Numbered from the stretch's first letter, positions 8,490-15,980 are shown. The stretch: DNA of 37,921 nucleotides from Candidatus Coprenecus stercorigallinarum (GCA_018711305.1 DVIL01000007.1:1-37921); one strand, 5' to 3'. Translations and numbers: made by a program. The notes: a model not told the origin generated them from the letters alone.

Positions 8490-9048
8490 TTATTTGAGGC
8501 GGCGTCCGTCCGAGAAGGCGTTGCCGACTTTTTCTCCGACTTTCAGATAGATGTTGTTGAACGGGTCGAAGATGACGGGGGAGACCTTTGCGGGATCCAC
8601 CTTGCTCGGGGGTGAGGACTCTCTCGTCCACGCTGACGTTTACGATCTCGCCGCGCAGGATGCAGGTCTCGGGATTGTAGTCCTTCAGGCGGCATTCCAC
8701 TGCCACTGAAAGTTCTTCAATCAGAGGTGCGTCCACGAACTCCGACTTGACGGCGTGGAAGCCGGCACGGGTGAATTTGTCAGGAGTGTTGTTGCCGGAT
8801 ACCAGACCCACGTAGTCGCAGGCGGTGATGTGTCCGGCCTCGGCCATGCTGACCGTGAATGCTCCGCGTTTGAGTATGTTCTTGACTGTCTTGTGACCCG
8901 CGCTGAGACACAGGCTTATCTCGTTCTGCTCGCTGATACCGCCCCATGCCGCGTTCATGGCATCGGGCGTGCCGTCCTCACCGTAGGTGGCGATAATGTA
9001 TACCGGCTGTGGGTAGGTGAGGGGTTTTGCTCCGAAATTCTTTCTCAT
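8490..9048 (-). pseudogene. Flavin reductase family protein, frameshifted near 8604
   Basis: The N-terminal part (MRKNFGAKPLTYPQPVYIIA and onward) is a flavin-reductase-like FMN-binding split-barrel protein that would bind FMN and reduce it or use it with NAD(P)H. The frame is normal as far as DERVLTPE. One extra base (or two missing) near 8604 then shifts it. In the other frame the expected tail continues as VDPAKVSPVIFDPFNNIYLK and ends GRRLK at a stop at 8490-8492, giving about 186 codons, the usual family length. Without correction the protein runs into unrelated sequence and would stop only at 8386. A real recent mutation and a sequencing error are both possible. It sits 24 bases downstream of the flavodoxin gene. 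Confidence 0.85.
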
Positions 9049-9072
9049 AATGGAGGATTTGTGGTTGTACGG

Positions 9073-9624
9073 TTATTTTACCCAGGCTTCGATATCGGCC
9101 CTGGAAGGATTGTTCAGCAGCTTGCCGCTCTGCCAGTTGATGTCGGGGTACTGCTTCTTGAGCTGGGCGGCGGAGTTGGTGATGCCGCTGCCGCCGGAAG
9201 TGGCGAAGGGTATCGCGGTCTTGCCCTCGAAGCCGTAAGCCTCGATAAAGGTATTCACTACTGTGGGCGCCAGGTTCCACCAGATAGGGAAACCGATGTA
9301 GATTACGTCGTAGTCTCCGGCATTTTTCAGGTCTCTGACTATGGCCGGACGGAACGACAGGTCGTGCATCTCCACGCTGCTGCGCGATGATTCGTTCCGC
9401 CAGTTCAGGTCGGCTGCCGTGTATTTCTTCTCGGGGGTGATTTCGTACAGAGTGCCTCCTGTGGCTTCGGCAATCATCTCTGCAACCCTCTCAGTAGTTC
9501 CGGTGGCTGAGAAGTAGGCCACTAGTGTCTTTTTTCCGTTCATAATGTCATTTTCCGGGTTCTGGGCGGCAGCGCAGAAGCATATTCCGACGGTTGCTGC
9601 CATGATTAATAATGTATGTTTCAT
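9073..9624 (-). CDS. Flavodoxin-like protein with signal peptide
   Basis: This 183-residue protein has a signal peptide (MKHTLLIMAATVGICFCAAA) followed by a flavodoxin domain. The FMN phosphate loop is SATGTTERVA at about 38-47, and later loops read IGFPIWWNLAP and FATSGGSG. The domain resembles Bacteroidetes exported flavodoxins thought to carry electrons outside the cytoplasm. An internal start at about 9543 (MNGKKTLVAYF) would give a cytoplasmic form, but the hydrophobic leader in frame favours the longer product. A good -7 box lies at 9640-9648. Confidence 0.88.
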   Translation of the reverse strand: MKHTLLIMAATVGICFCAAAQNPENDIMNGKKTLVAYFSATGTTERVAEMIAEATGGTLYEITPEKKYTAADLNWRNESSRSSVEMHDLSFRPAIVRDLKNAGDYDVIYIGFPIWWNLAPTVVNTFIEAYGFEGKTAIPFATSGGSGITNSAAQLKKQYPDINWQSGKLLNNPSRADIEAWVK

Positions 9625-9639
9625 CTTTTATTGTTTTCT

Positions 9640-9648
9640 GCAAAATTA
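9640..9648 (-). promoter_or_regulatory. Bacteroidetes -7 box for the flavodoxin gene
   Basis: Read on the minus strand this is TAATTTTGC, matching TAnnTTTGC, 16 bases before the ATG. No clear TTTG -33 box is present. A direct repeat of CATATTTAC on the plus strand (9675-9683 and 9696-9704, 21 bases apart) lies just upstream, a layout typical of an activator site. Confidence 0.6.
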
Positions 9649-9707
9649 TGCCGGCAGCAGCGATTGACTGTTACCATATTTACAGAAAAATCTCACATAT
9701 TTACCTG

Positions 9708-10256
9708 TCATGATTCAAGAAACTCCCTCAGGGCTGTACCCCCGTCAATCGAGGGGCAGAACTCCTCCAGCACGTTGAACTGCGGAGAGCGGCCGTAGAT
9801 GGCGATGCCGTCCTTGAGAGTATTGAGTACGCAGATATCTCCTGCGATGCCGCATACATCCACAACCTCGATGTCCAGGCGGTAGAGCAGGAAATCTATA
9901 TGTCTGGCCGAGCAGCGGTTCTTGAAGATAGAATATTCCTCGAAGTTCTTCTTTTCGCCCTTACGGAACATCTTCACCTCACCCTGGGTGTTGTACACTG
10001 CATCCATAATCGGCTGGTAGACAGCAGCCCCTATGGTATTTACCACGCAGTGCATAGGCCATTGGCCTCCGTTTTCGATGAACGAGCAGTGCCTGTAAGG
10101 ATGCTGGTCCATGGTGATCAGCTTGCAGATATATTCTCCGTCGGTCTTCAGGATATAATCGGCCAAAGCGTCCATTTTCTCCTTTGCACCCTCCACTTTC
10201 AGGCTTCCGCTGATGAAATCTATCTGCGGATCCACAATCATCAACAGCTTTCTCAT
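9708..10256 (-). CDS. pncA: Isochorismatase-family cysteine hydrolase, probable nicotinamidase
   Basis: This 182-residue hydrolase has the catalytic triad Asp-Lys-Cys as D9 (VDPQIDF), K99 (FRKG) and C142 (GIAGDICVLNT). Metal-binding residues D50, H52, H56 and H69 follow the nicotinamidase pattern. It would convert nicotinamide to nicotinate for NAD salvage. The family includes other amidases, so the substrate is inferred. It starts 24 bases after the helicase stop and is probably cotranscribed with it. Confidence 0.85.
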   Translation of the reverse strand: MRKLLMIVDPQIDFISGSLKVEGAKEKMDALADYILKTDGEYICKLITMDQHPYRHCSFIENGGQWPMHCVVNTIGAAVYQPIMDAVYNTQGEVKMFRKGEKKNFEEYSIFKNRCSARHIDFLLYRLDIEVVDVCGIAGDICVLNTLKDGIAIYGRSPQFNVLEEFCPSIDGGTALREFLES

Positions 10257-10280
10257 AAATACATTCAGTTTATATGTCGG

Positions 10281-12455
10281 TTATTCATTTGCTTCAAAAC
10301 ACGTGCCCTTGCCAGTATATTCCCTTACTATCTCCAGTATGCGCTCCCCGTATTTTTCCGCTCCTGCCTTGCCGAAATACGGGATACGGAGCAGCGACTG
10401 CATGTCCTGCGGCATGAGGTTGCTGATGCCGAGGATGGCTTTCTGCTGGAGGATGACGTAGGCCGGCACGCTCCGTGACGTGGATTCTGAGCGGCGCCAT
10501 TCTACCAGAGCCTCATACAGCTCAGGATGCAGGATATCGGCAGGAACCTCGGCCTTGGCTTCTTTTTTCTTCCTGCTTTCTTTTTGGGTCTGTCCGGCTT
10601 TTGGGGCGGTACGTTGCGGCCCTTCTATTGACAGCAGGTTCTTCTTGCGGAGGTAGGACGCTGTCTGAAAGCCTTCTGCCGCTGTATATTCGAGGAGTGC
10701 GGTCTTCATGCCGAGGCTCTTGTGGAACTCATCCATTTCCTGCCGCAGCTTCTTGTCCGCTTCCTGATTGTCAGAACTTAGGCGGGAGTCTGCGGGAAAG
10801 ATCTCGGCAAGGGCTTCCAGTTTTTCCCTGAAATATTCCGCACCTGAACGGACTCTTTCCTGGATGGACGGGCATGAGGCATAGCCGGAAGGATTGTTGC
10901 CGACCATGCGTGTGTACTGCAGCTGGAATTTTCCGGCCACATCCCGGACATCGTGCACAAAATCCTGCAGAGCTTTTTTGTATTCCCCGATCTGCTTGGG
11001 ATATAGTTTTATGAGACTCTCTTCGGCTGCACCTACATATCTCCTGAGTGGTTTTTCAACCGGAGAGAAGTCGAAAAGTTCCGAAAGCAGGCCGGTGAAA
11101 TACTGCTGTCGGAAGAAGCAGATGCGGTTTCCGTCCGGCTCGCTGAGCCTTGCATGTGCAATGAAATCCTCCACGGCATCGTCGTTTATCACGGACCGTC
11201 TGGACAAGGGGGCACTCAGGACCAGTCCTTCCAGACTACGGCAGCGGCTCAGGGCCACGTAGGCCTGGCCGTGGGCGAAGGATGCGCGGGCGTCGATGAT
11301 GGCCCGGTCGAATGTCAGGCCCTGGCTCTTGTGTATGGTAATGGCCCAGGCCGGTTTCAGGGGATACTGATAGAAGATGCCATCGACCTCTTCGCGTATT
11401 TCACGGGTAGTCTCGTCAAGGACATAGCGGGCATTGCTCCAGGCTTCCTGCCGGACGGTCAGGACTGAGCCGCTGTCCCTGCATTTCACCTCTATCATAT
11501 CCTCGGATATATCCACAACTTCTCCTATGGTCCCGTTGACATAGCGGTGCTCTGCGGAAGTGTCGTTCTTGACGAACATGACCTGCGCCCCCTGCTTGAG
11601 TACCAGTGTCTCGTCGGTGGGGTAGGAGTACTCCGGGAACTGGCCCTCAATGGTGGCCTGAAAGGAGTAGGAAGGGCCGGGCAGCAGATCCATCTCGCTG
11701 TCGTTGATGCGCTGGGCCTGGATATTGTGGGTGACCAGATGTATGTATCCGTCCTCCTTTGAGGGGCGGAACTCCGGAATATATCTCCGGTTCAAGGCCT
11801 GCATTACCTCCGGCGTGCACCGGCCGTCGCGTATGCTGTTGAGCAGCTCCAGAAAACGGCTGTCGCTCTGACGGTAGACTTTTTTCAGCTCCACCGTGCA
11901 GTACTCGGTCTGCTGCAGGGCACGGCTGGAGAAAAAGTAGGGGGTATCGTAGAACGTGTGCAGAATCTCCCAGTCCTCGTCCCGGACTACGGGTGCAAGC
12001 TGCTGCAGGTCTCCGATCATCAGCAACTGTACGCCTCCGAATGGCTTGTTCCGATTCCTGAAGCGCCTCAGCACGCTGTCCACGGCGTCCAGCAGGTCCG
12101 AGCGCACCATGCTTATCTCGTCTATTACGAGCAGGTCAATACTGCGTATGATGTTGATTTTATCGCGGCTGAAACGGAAATACCTGTATGCCGGCGTCCT
12201 GCTGTCGGTCGTGAAAGAAGAGTCGGGCACATAGGGTGCAAACGGCAACTGAAAGAATGAATGCAGAGTCATACCGCCTGCGTTGATAGCCGCAATGCCG
12301 GTAGGCGCCAGGACAATCATCCGCTTCGTTCCATCTTCCCTCAGCCTCTTCAGAAAAGTCGTCTTGCCGGTTCCCGCCTTACCTGTCAGGAACACATGCA
12401 CCCCCGTCTTCTCCACCAGTTCCCGTGCCAGCTCCAACTCTCTGTTCTCTTCCAT
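10281..12455 (-). CDS. PIF1-like superfamily 1 helicase with C-terminal HRDC domain
   Basis: This 724-residue protein carries a helicase core: Walker A GKAGTGKT at 25-32, APTGIAAINAGGMTLHSFF, Walker B LLVIDEISM, the GDLQQLAPV motif and the late PIF1/RecD-like ITIHKSQGLTFD and AYVALSRCRSLEGLVL. A charged linker (KKKEAKAEV) leads to a C-terminal HRDC domain at about 645-715, a nucleic-acid-binding module also found in RecQ and RNase D. It probably unwinds or remodels DNA such as G-quadruplexes or forks. This helicase-HRDC architecture is widespread in Bacteroidetes. It is the first gene of a two-gene unit with the nicotinamidase-like gene. Confidence 0.92.
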   Translation of the reverse strand: MEENRELELARELVEKTGVHVFLTGKAGTGKTTFLKRLREDGTKRMIVLAPTGIAAINAGGMTLHSFFQLPFAPYVPDSSFTTDSRTPAYRYFRFSRDKINIIRSIDLLVIDEISMVRSDLLDAVDSVLRRFRNRNKPFGGVQLLMIGDLQQLAPVVRDEDWEILHTFYDTPYFFSSRALQQTEYCTVELKKVYRQSDSRFLELLNSIRDGRCTPEVMQALNRRYIPEFRPSKEDGYIHLVTHNIQAQRINDSEMDLLPGPSYSFQATIEGQFPEYSYPTDETLVLKQGAQVMFVKNDTSAEHRYVNGTIGEVVDISEDMIEVKCRDSGSVLTVRQEAWSNARYVLDETTREIREEVDGIFYQYPLKPAWAITIHKSQGLTFDRAIIDARASFAHGQAYVALSRCRSLEGLVLSAPLSRRSVINDDAVEDFIAHARLSEPDGNRICFFRQQYFTGLLSELFDFSPVEKPLRRYVGAAEESLIKLYPKQIGEYKKALQDFVHDVRDVAGKFQLQYTRMVGNNPSGYASCPSIQERVRSGAEYFREKLEALAEIFPADSRLSSDNQEADKKLRQEMDEFHKSLGMKTALLEYTAAEGFQTASYLRKKNLLSIEGPQRTAPKAGQTQKESRKKKEAKAEVPADILHPELYEALVEWRRSESTSRSVPAYVILQQKAILGISNLMPQDMQSLLRIPYFGKAGAEKYGERILEIVREYTGKGTCFEANE

Positions 12456-12499
12456 GCTCTCAGTGTTTTAAAGTTAGGCAGGTAAAGTTATGGAAAAAA

Positions 12500-12530
12500 T
12501 TTGGGAATGTAAATATTTTTCTATCTTTGC
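12500..12530 (+). promoter_or_regulatory. Promoter of tRNA-Arg
   Basis: A -33 TTTG (12500-12503) and a -7 TATCTTTGC (12522-12530) are separated by 18 bases, an almost ideal Bacteroidetes housekeeping promoter. The tRNA starts 77 bases downstream, leaving a processed 5' leader. Confidence 0.85.
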
Positions 12531-12607
12531 AGCCGCATTCGGGAAACAGGCGACGTGTGTGTCCTCAGCGGACACGTTCAAGCGTGCGAGCCCATCCGAA
12601 TGACTAT

Positions 12608-12681
12608 GGTCCGGTAGCTCAGCTGGATAGAGCAACAGCCTTCTAAGCTGTGGGTCTTGGGTTCGAATCCCAACCGGATCA
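12608..12681 (+). tRNA. tRNA-Arg (anticodon TCT)
   Basis: The 74-base sequence folds into a full cloverleaf: acceptor GGTCCGG with CCGGATC (one G-U), D stem GCTC/GAGC, anticodon stem ACAGC/GCTGT with loop CTTCTAA, and T stem TTGGG/CCCAA with TTCGAAT. The anticodon is TCT, reading AGA/AGG. The discriminator is A and the terminal CCA is not encoded. Its 3' end is copied 195 bases downstream, which marks it as a past integration site. Confidence 0.97.
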
Positions 12682-12874
12682 CATATAAACATGATGCGCC
12701 TGACCTTCCGGTCAGGCGTTTCTGTTCTGAAACTGACATGACGTGAACTTGTTCACGGAATGGAAGTTACGGAACAGAAAGACGGGCGGAGCCCGGCACA
12801 TCATGTGCAGCTATGTAGGATCGCCCGTGGCGCAGGGCAAGGGAAAAAGCCTTTAGGCTTAATCCCAACCGGAT
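12666..12874 (+). repeat. Duplicated tRNA-Arg 3' end, attachment-site-like
   Basis: AATCCCAACCGGAT occurs at 12666-12679 inside the tRNA and again at 12861-12874. The surrounding bases also resemble the T arm: TTAGGCTT before the second copy against TTGGGTTCG in the tRNA. A duplicated tRNA 3' end is the usual footprint of a tyrosine-recombinase-driven insertion. No integrase gene remains nearby, so this would be a relic. Confidence 0.55.
12697..12728 (+). terminator. Terminator of tRNA-Arg
   Basis: A 9-bp stem CGCCTGACC/GGTCAGGCG closes a TTCC tetraloop at 12697-12718 and is followed by TTTCTGTTCT. The stem is strong and the T-rich tail adequate for intrinsic termination. Confidence 0.8.
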
Positions 12875-12952
12875 TGCATGCTATTCTGGTAATTGATTAT
12901 TTACAAGCCCGTTTTTATTGTATCGAAACAGCTGTCGTCTATCATTTGTATG

Positions 12953-13170
12953 TTACTTTTTCACCTCCCAATAGCCGCCTTTGTTCGGTCCAACCCTGTC
13001 AATAAGGCCGATATCCTTGAAAATCTTAAGGTATTTCTTTACTGTAGAGTCGGATAGGCCCAACTGTTCTGCGAGCATTTCCCGGGTAAGGGTAGGCTGG
13101 ACAATAATAGAGTTGAGAATGGCTCTGGCAGTCTTGTTGAATGGTTCTTTCTTCGTATTTTCTTGGGTAC
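12953..13170 (-). pseudogene. C-terminal winged-helix remnant of an ATP-binding/RecG-like regulator
   Basis: In a minus-strand frame ending at the stop 12953-12955 the DNA encodes about 70 residues with a clear helix-turn-helix: TLTREMLAEQLGLSDSTVKK, then YLKIFKDIGLIDRVG and GGYWEVKK. This is the typical C-terminal winged helix of the AlbA_2/RecG-like ATP-binding proteins and of some Fic proteins. A stop lies in frame just upstream and no catalytic part is present, so it is a fragment. It probably belonged to the mobile element that once used the tRNA-Arg site. Confidence 0.65.
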
Positions 13171-13237
13171 TTTAAAGTGAGCGAATGTTCAGTCCGTTTT
13201 GTAATAATCTGATTTACAAGGATGTTTTTCAATCTGT

Positions 13238-13260
13238 GCACCACGAAGTAAATTCGTTAA
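13238..13260. repeat. Solo copy of the 8446-8468 repeat arm
   Basis: Twenty-three bases match 8446-8468 with a single mismatch (A at 13250, C at 8458). Here the left arm is missing, so no hairpin can form. Confidence 0.7.
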
Positions 13261-13478
13261 GAACAGGTACAATATTCTGCCCCTCTCTTGCCCGAAATCA
13301 AGACGCGGCCTTGACTTTCCCAAGGGTACTTTGGTTATCCGAAAATACACCTAAAGCCGTTTACGTCCCGTGGCATCATTTATTTACGTTTTAGTAGTAT
13401 CGCAACCATTTGATTTATTGGGCGTTGTAGTCAAGTGACGACAAAACGCTGTTCTGGCCGGAATTCGCTATGCGGTCC

Positions 13479-13502
13479 AAGGGTAATTTTGCGGATAATC
13501 AT
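13479..13502 (+). repeat. Short dispersed repeat, copy 1
   Basis: AAGGGTAATTTTGCGGATAA begins a 24-base unit that matches copy 2 at 22 positions. In one frame it follows an ATG and reads KGNFADNH before a stop. Confidence 0.65.
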
Positions 13503-13737
13503 AAATGACATAATACAGGAACCCCTGGTGACTGCTATCCCTATGCCATCACTACAGCTGAGGCGATTATCGTGGCATCATCGGCTGCCGCTGCCTGTCA
13601 ACGACAATATCTCAAATGAGACAGATTTTCAGCAACATAACCCCTGACGATAAAGCCACCACACGAACACTGAACTTTTACGATAAGACCGCCGCTGAGA
13701 CGGTTTTATACGGCATGAGCACTCAGCAAACGCAATC

Positions 13738-13892
13738 TTTGTAAACAACTGATATTCAACCGAAGTTGTACAACTATTCTTTTTAGTGATGTGTAAAAGC
13801 CACGAACAGCCCGTTTATGGCGCAACATAAAATCCAGTTGCTTTGTAAACATCTGGTTATCAGAAATTGTCTTACAACGATACTGTTTAGTG
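13738..13892 (+). repeat. Imperfect direct repeat starting TTTGTAAACA
   Basis: Two 51-base units (13738-13788 and 13842-13892), 104 bases apart, share TTTGTAAACA, an internal TACAAC and a final TTTAGTG; about 36 of 51 positions agree by hand alignment. The first unit overlaps the stop of the 13616-13744 reading frame. It could be a recombination or replication site of the lost element. Confidence 0.45.
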
Positions 13893-14101
13893 GAGATTGG
13901 AGTGGAGATATGACCACCTGATTTAATTAATTTGATTACCAAACTCCAATTCTGACTCAGAGATGCCGCCTCTATCTCATGCTGGGCAGGATAGTGTTGG
14001 TGATGGTGATGAGTCTGTAATCTTGCACATTTAGTAAAGTTCTATGAAATAGGAGAATCACCCCGACAACACAACATTATTACCCCCATTAAAGACAGAC
14101 A

Positions 14102-14204
14102 TATCTTTGCATAGATGTCTAAGGAAAAGGGTAATTTTACGGATAATCACATTCCACTATACACAAACAGAGGCGGACCGACCGGCGGCCGCCCCTGTGT
14201 TTTC
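14102..14204 (+). promoter_or_regulatory. Orphan promoter plus hairpin; possible short transcript
   Basis: A -7 box TATCTTTGC (14102-14110) is followed by an ATG at 14115 opening a 31-codon frame (MSKEKGNFTDNHIPLYTNRG and onward). A hairpin with arms ACAGAGGCGG and CCGCCCCTGT at 14167-14198 (one G-U pair) ends in GTTTTCC. This could be a short RNA, a truncated leader, or just a terminator for the cupin gene, whose stop is 23 bases away on the other strand. Confidence 0.35.
14127..14150 (+). repeat. Short dispersed repeat, copy 2
   Basis: This 24-base unit matches copy 1 at 22 positions, and its last 16 bases (TTTTACGGATAATCAC) match copy 3 exactly. It lies within the 31-codon frame downstream of the orphan promoter. 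Confidence 0.65.
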
Positions 14205-14220
14205 CGGTAAGGCAGGGATC

Positions 14221-14631
14221 TTAGAGCAGACTCTTGCATTCGCGTATCTCGGCGTCTTCAGCCGTGTACTTTTCAAGACTGCCGCTCTTGGCCTGAATGC
14301 AGATATAGGTCATCGGCTCGGCAGAGGTGCATTTGAGGTTGCGGAAGCATCCAGGGGAGACGCGCACCACTGACCCTTCTGCGATGTCGAAAACATCATC
14401 ATTTACCTGAAATTTTCCGGCACCTGAGAGGATGATATAGTTCTCCTCGTTGGCCTTGTGGCTGTGGAAGAACGGCACTGCGGCTCCGGACGGCAACGAG
14501 CCGAAGGAGATCTCGCAGGAGTCAGCTCCGGTTGCTTCCTTTACGAACTGCTTGCCTTCAAATGATTTCAATGTCCCTACGGATGCGTGTGCCCAGGTCT
14601 TGCCTGTGTTCAGAATTTTAATGTTGCTCAT
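14221..14631 (-). CDS. Single-domain cupin protein
   Basis: This small 136-residue beta-barrel protein of the cupin superfamily has motif 1 as FHSHKANEENYIILSGAG, with metal-binding candidates in HSH and the following glutamates, and motif 2 around VRVSPGCFRNLKC. Such proteins bind a metal and act as isomerases, dioxygenases or sensors; the substrate cannot be read from the sequence. It has its own promoter and no operon partner. Confidence 0.85.
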   Translation of the reverse strand: MSNIKILNTGKTWAHASVGTLKSFEGKQFVKEATGADSCEISFGSLPSGAAVPFFHSHKANEENYIILSGAGKFQVNDDVFDIAEGSVVRVSPGCFRNLKCTSAEPMTYICIQAKSGSLEKYTAEDAEIRECKSLL

Positions 14632-14656
14632 ATTGCAGATCTTTATTTTTTACAAC

Positions 14657-14665
14657 GCAAATGTA
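14657..14665 (-). promoter_or_regulatory. -7 box for the cupin gene with upstream palindrome
   Basis: The minus strand reads TACATTTGC, matching TAnnTTTGC. Upstream, GTAAGTATCTTAC (14703-14715) is an inverted repeat with a 3-base centre and GGTAAC follows at 14721. TTACC-like half-sites also occur upstream of the flavodoxin gene at 9671, so a shared regulator is possible. Confidence 0.5.
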
Positions 14666-14781
14666 AGTCATTGCTTGATGATAATCAAGAGGTTACAAGA
14701 CGGTAAGTATCTTACGCCATGGTAACTTTTGCTGGAAATGAAGCGGTTGGAGATTGAAAAAATTTGCCTGTCGGTGGACTG

Positions 14782-15318
14782 TCAGACAGCCTTTCCCATC
14801 TGATATGCCGCTTCCACTTCCGCATGCCCCTTTATGTCTCCTGGAGCATTCACGCCCCCGGCGAAAACGGACCCTGCCAACCGCGCGTTCTCAAAGCACT
14901 CGATCCATCCTCCGAGTCCGGTAACTGCGCGTTCCGGAGTCTGAGGGTCCTCTTCGGCCGCAGAGCTTAGGAAATATATGTCCCTGAAATGATAATCCGT
15001 GGTAAACAGCGGATTGGTACGGTCGAGAAGGGTCTTCAACTGACCGCTCATCCCGTAATAGTAAATGGGGGTTGCAAAAGCGATGACATCCGCCGCATAC
15101 ATTTTGTCCACGATGGCTGGCGCATCGTCAGCGATAACGCATTTCTGAGTTTTCTGGCAGGCCAGGCAGCCAGTGCAGAAATGCAGGTTCTTTCCTTTCA
15201 ATGTGATGGATTCCACTTCATTGCCGGCCTCTGCCGCACCTTTGGCAAAGGCTTCGGCCAGTGCGTCAGAATTACTGTCGTGACGCAGGCTTGATGATAT
15301 TACCAGTATCTTTTTCAT
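14782..15318 (-). CDS. Flavodoxin-fold NADPH-dependent FMN reductase/iron-sulfur flavoprotein
   Basis: This 178-residue protein begins with the flavodoxin-like phosphate loop SSSLRHDSNSDALA (about 8-21), has the cysteine cluster CTGCLACQKTQKC (about 48-60) and the FMN-contacting ATPIYYYGMSGQLKTLLDR. The cysteine arrangement resembles the compact motif of archaeal and clostridial iron-sulfur flavoproteins, so a 4Fe-4S cluster next to FMN is plausible. It is likely an NAD(P)H:acceptor reductase with a role in oxidative stress. It is divergent from the PPOX-fold gene and shares its intergenic region. Confidence 0.85.
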   Translation of the reverse strand: MKKILVISSSLRHDSNSDALAEAFAKGAAEAGNEVESITLKGKNLHFCTGCLACQKTQKCVIADDAPAIVDKMYAADVIAFATPIYYYGMSGQLKTLLDRTNPLFTTDYHFRDIYFLSSAAEEDPQTPERAVTGLGGWIECFENARLAGSVFAGGVNAPGDIKGHAEVEAAYQMGKAV

Positions 15319-15321
15319 ACT

Positions 15322-15413
15322 GCAAAAATAGCGCTTTATGACTGTGAACGGATACCTGTTTTACTGAGGAAGGTGAAGGTTTTACGGATAATCACTTTAT
15401 TTGTTATTTTTGC
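15322..15413. promoter_or_regulatory. Divergent promoters with a central dispersed repeat
   Basis: The minus-strand TATTTTTGC (15322-15330) serves the flavoprotein gene and the plus-strand TATTTTTGC (15405-15413) the PPOX-fold gene. Between them, TTTTACGGATAATCAC (15380-15395) is the third copy of the short dispersed repeat and lies where the plus-strand -33 region should be, so it may be an operator. Confidence 0.6.
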
Positions 15414-15435
15414 TGCAGGAAATCAATTGAGTAAA

Positions 15436-15957
15436 ATGAGAAAAGCCAGCAGGGAAATGCCCGCGGAATGGGCTCTGGAGGTCATGCGTAAGGCCCCGTA
15501 CATCACAGTAAGTTTCACCCGGAAAGACGGTACTGCCTATGGTCTTCCTCTGTCGCTGGCTTCAGCCGGAGAGGACGGGCGGGTATGGTATTTTCACTGC
15601 GCCCAGGAAGGGGAGAAGCTCGAGGCGATTGCAGCGCATCCTGAAGTCTGTCTCTCTGCGGTAAGCAAATGCTCTCCGACCGTAGGGCCCAAGGACGGCT
15701 CATTCACCCTCCAGTACAATTCGGCTGTCGCTTTCGGAAGGGCGGAAACAGTAAAGGACGAAGCCGAGAAAATCCATGCTCTACGTCTCATCTGCGAACG
15801 TTTTCTGCCCCGGCACATGGACGCATTCGACGAGTCGGTCCGCCGCAGCCTGCACCGCACTGCCGTGGTACGCATTACCCTTACCGCACCGCCTACAGGC
15901 AAACGCAAGCAGTACGACAGGGAAGGGGAGGAGATGAAGTACGGGAGGATGGAATAG
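15436..15957 (+). CDS. Pyridoxamine 5'-phosphate oxidase-fold (PPOX) flavoprotein
   Basis: This 173-residue split-barrel protein resembles the PPOX/NimA-like family: YITVSFTRKDGTAYGLPLSL near the N-terminus, VWYFHCAQEGEKLEAI, then VCLSAVSK and YNSAVAFGRAETV. These proteins bind FMN or F420 and often reduce small molecules such as nitro compounds. The ATG at 15436 is preferred to an upstream GTG at 15373 because the promoter -7 box at 15405-15413 places the transcript start after that GTG. A good terminator follows. Confidence 0.85.
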   Translation: MRKASREMPAEWALEVMRKAPYITVSFTRKDGTAYGLPLSLASAGEDGRVWYFHCAQEGEKLEAIAAHPEVCLSAVSKCSPTVGPKDGSFTLQYNSAVAFGRAETVKDEAEKIHALRLICERFLPRHMDAFDESVRRSLHRTAVVRITLTAPPTGKRKQYDREGEEMKYGRME

Positions 15958-15980
15958 GATTGCGTTGACCACTGCACACC

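Larger units (their letters stand above)
13171..14220. other. Eroded gene-poor stretch after the tRNA
   Basis: About 1 kb with no credible intact gene. A 42-codon reading frame at 13616-13744 on the plus strand (MRQIFSNITPDDKATTRTLN and onward, ending in TQSL) looks like a true protein C-terminus but is not recognised. The rest is more AT-rich than its neighbours and carries the short repeats listed separately, a GTTGTACAAC palindrome near 13765 and an orphan promoter at 14102. It reads as decayed accessory DNA. Confidence 0.5.

Noticed and set aside
12805-12877. Second tRNA gene suggested by tRNA-like 3' sequence
   Set aside because: Only the T arm and acceptor 3' strand resemble a tRNA; no matching 5' acceptor strand or D arm can be folded.
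13435-13647. 70-codon plus-strand frame in the tRNA scar
   Set aside because: Its sequence crosses a short repeat and shows no domain; a different frame (13616-13744) looks more protein-like there.
12682-14220. CRISPR array
   Set aside because: The repeats present are few, irregularly spaced and of different types; there are no uniform repeat-spacer units.
15373-15375. GTG start for the PPOX-fold gene
   Set aside because: The promoter -7 box at 15405-15413 would place the transcript start downstream of it; ATG 15436 fits the family.
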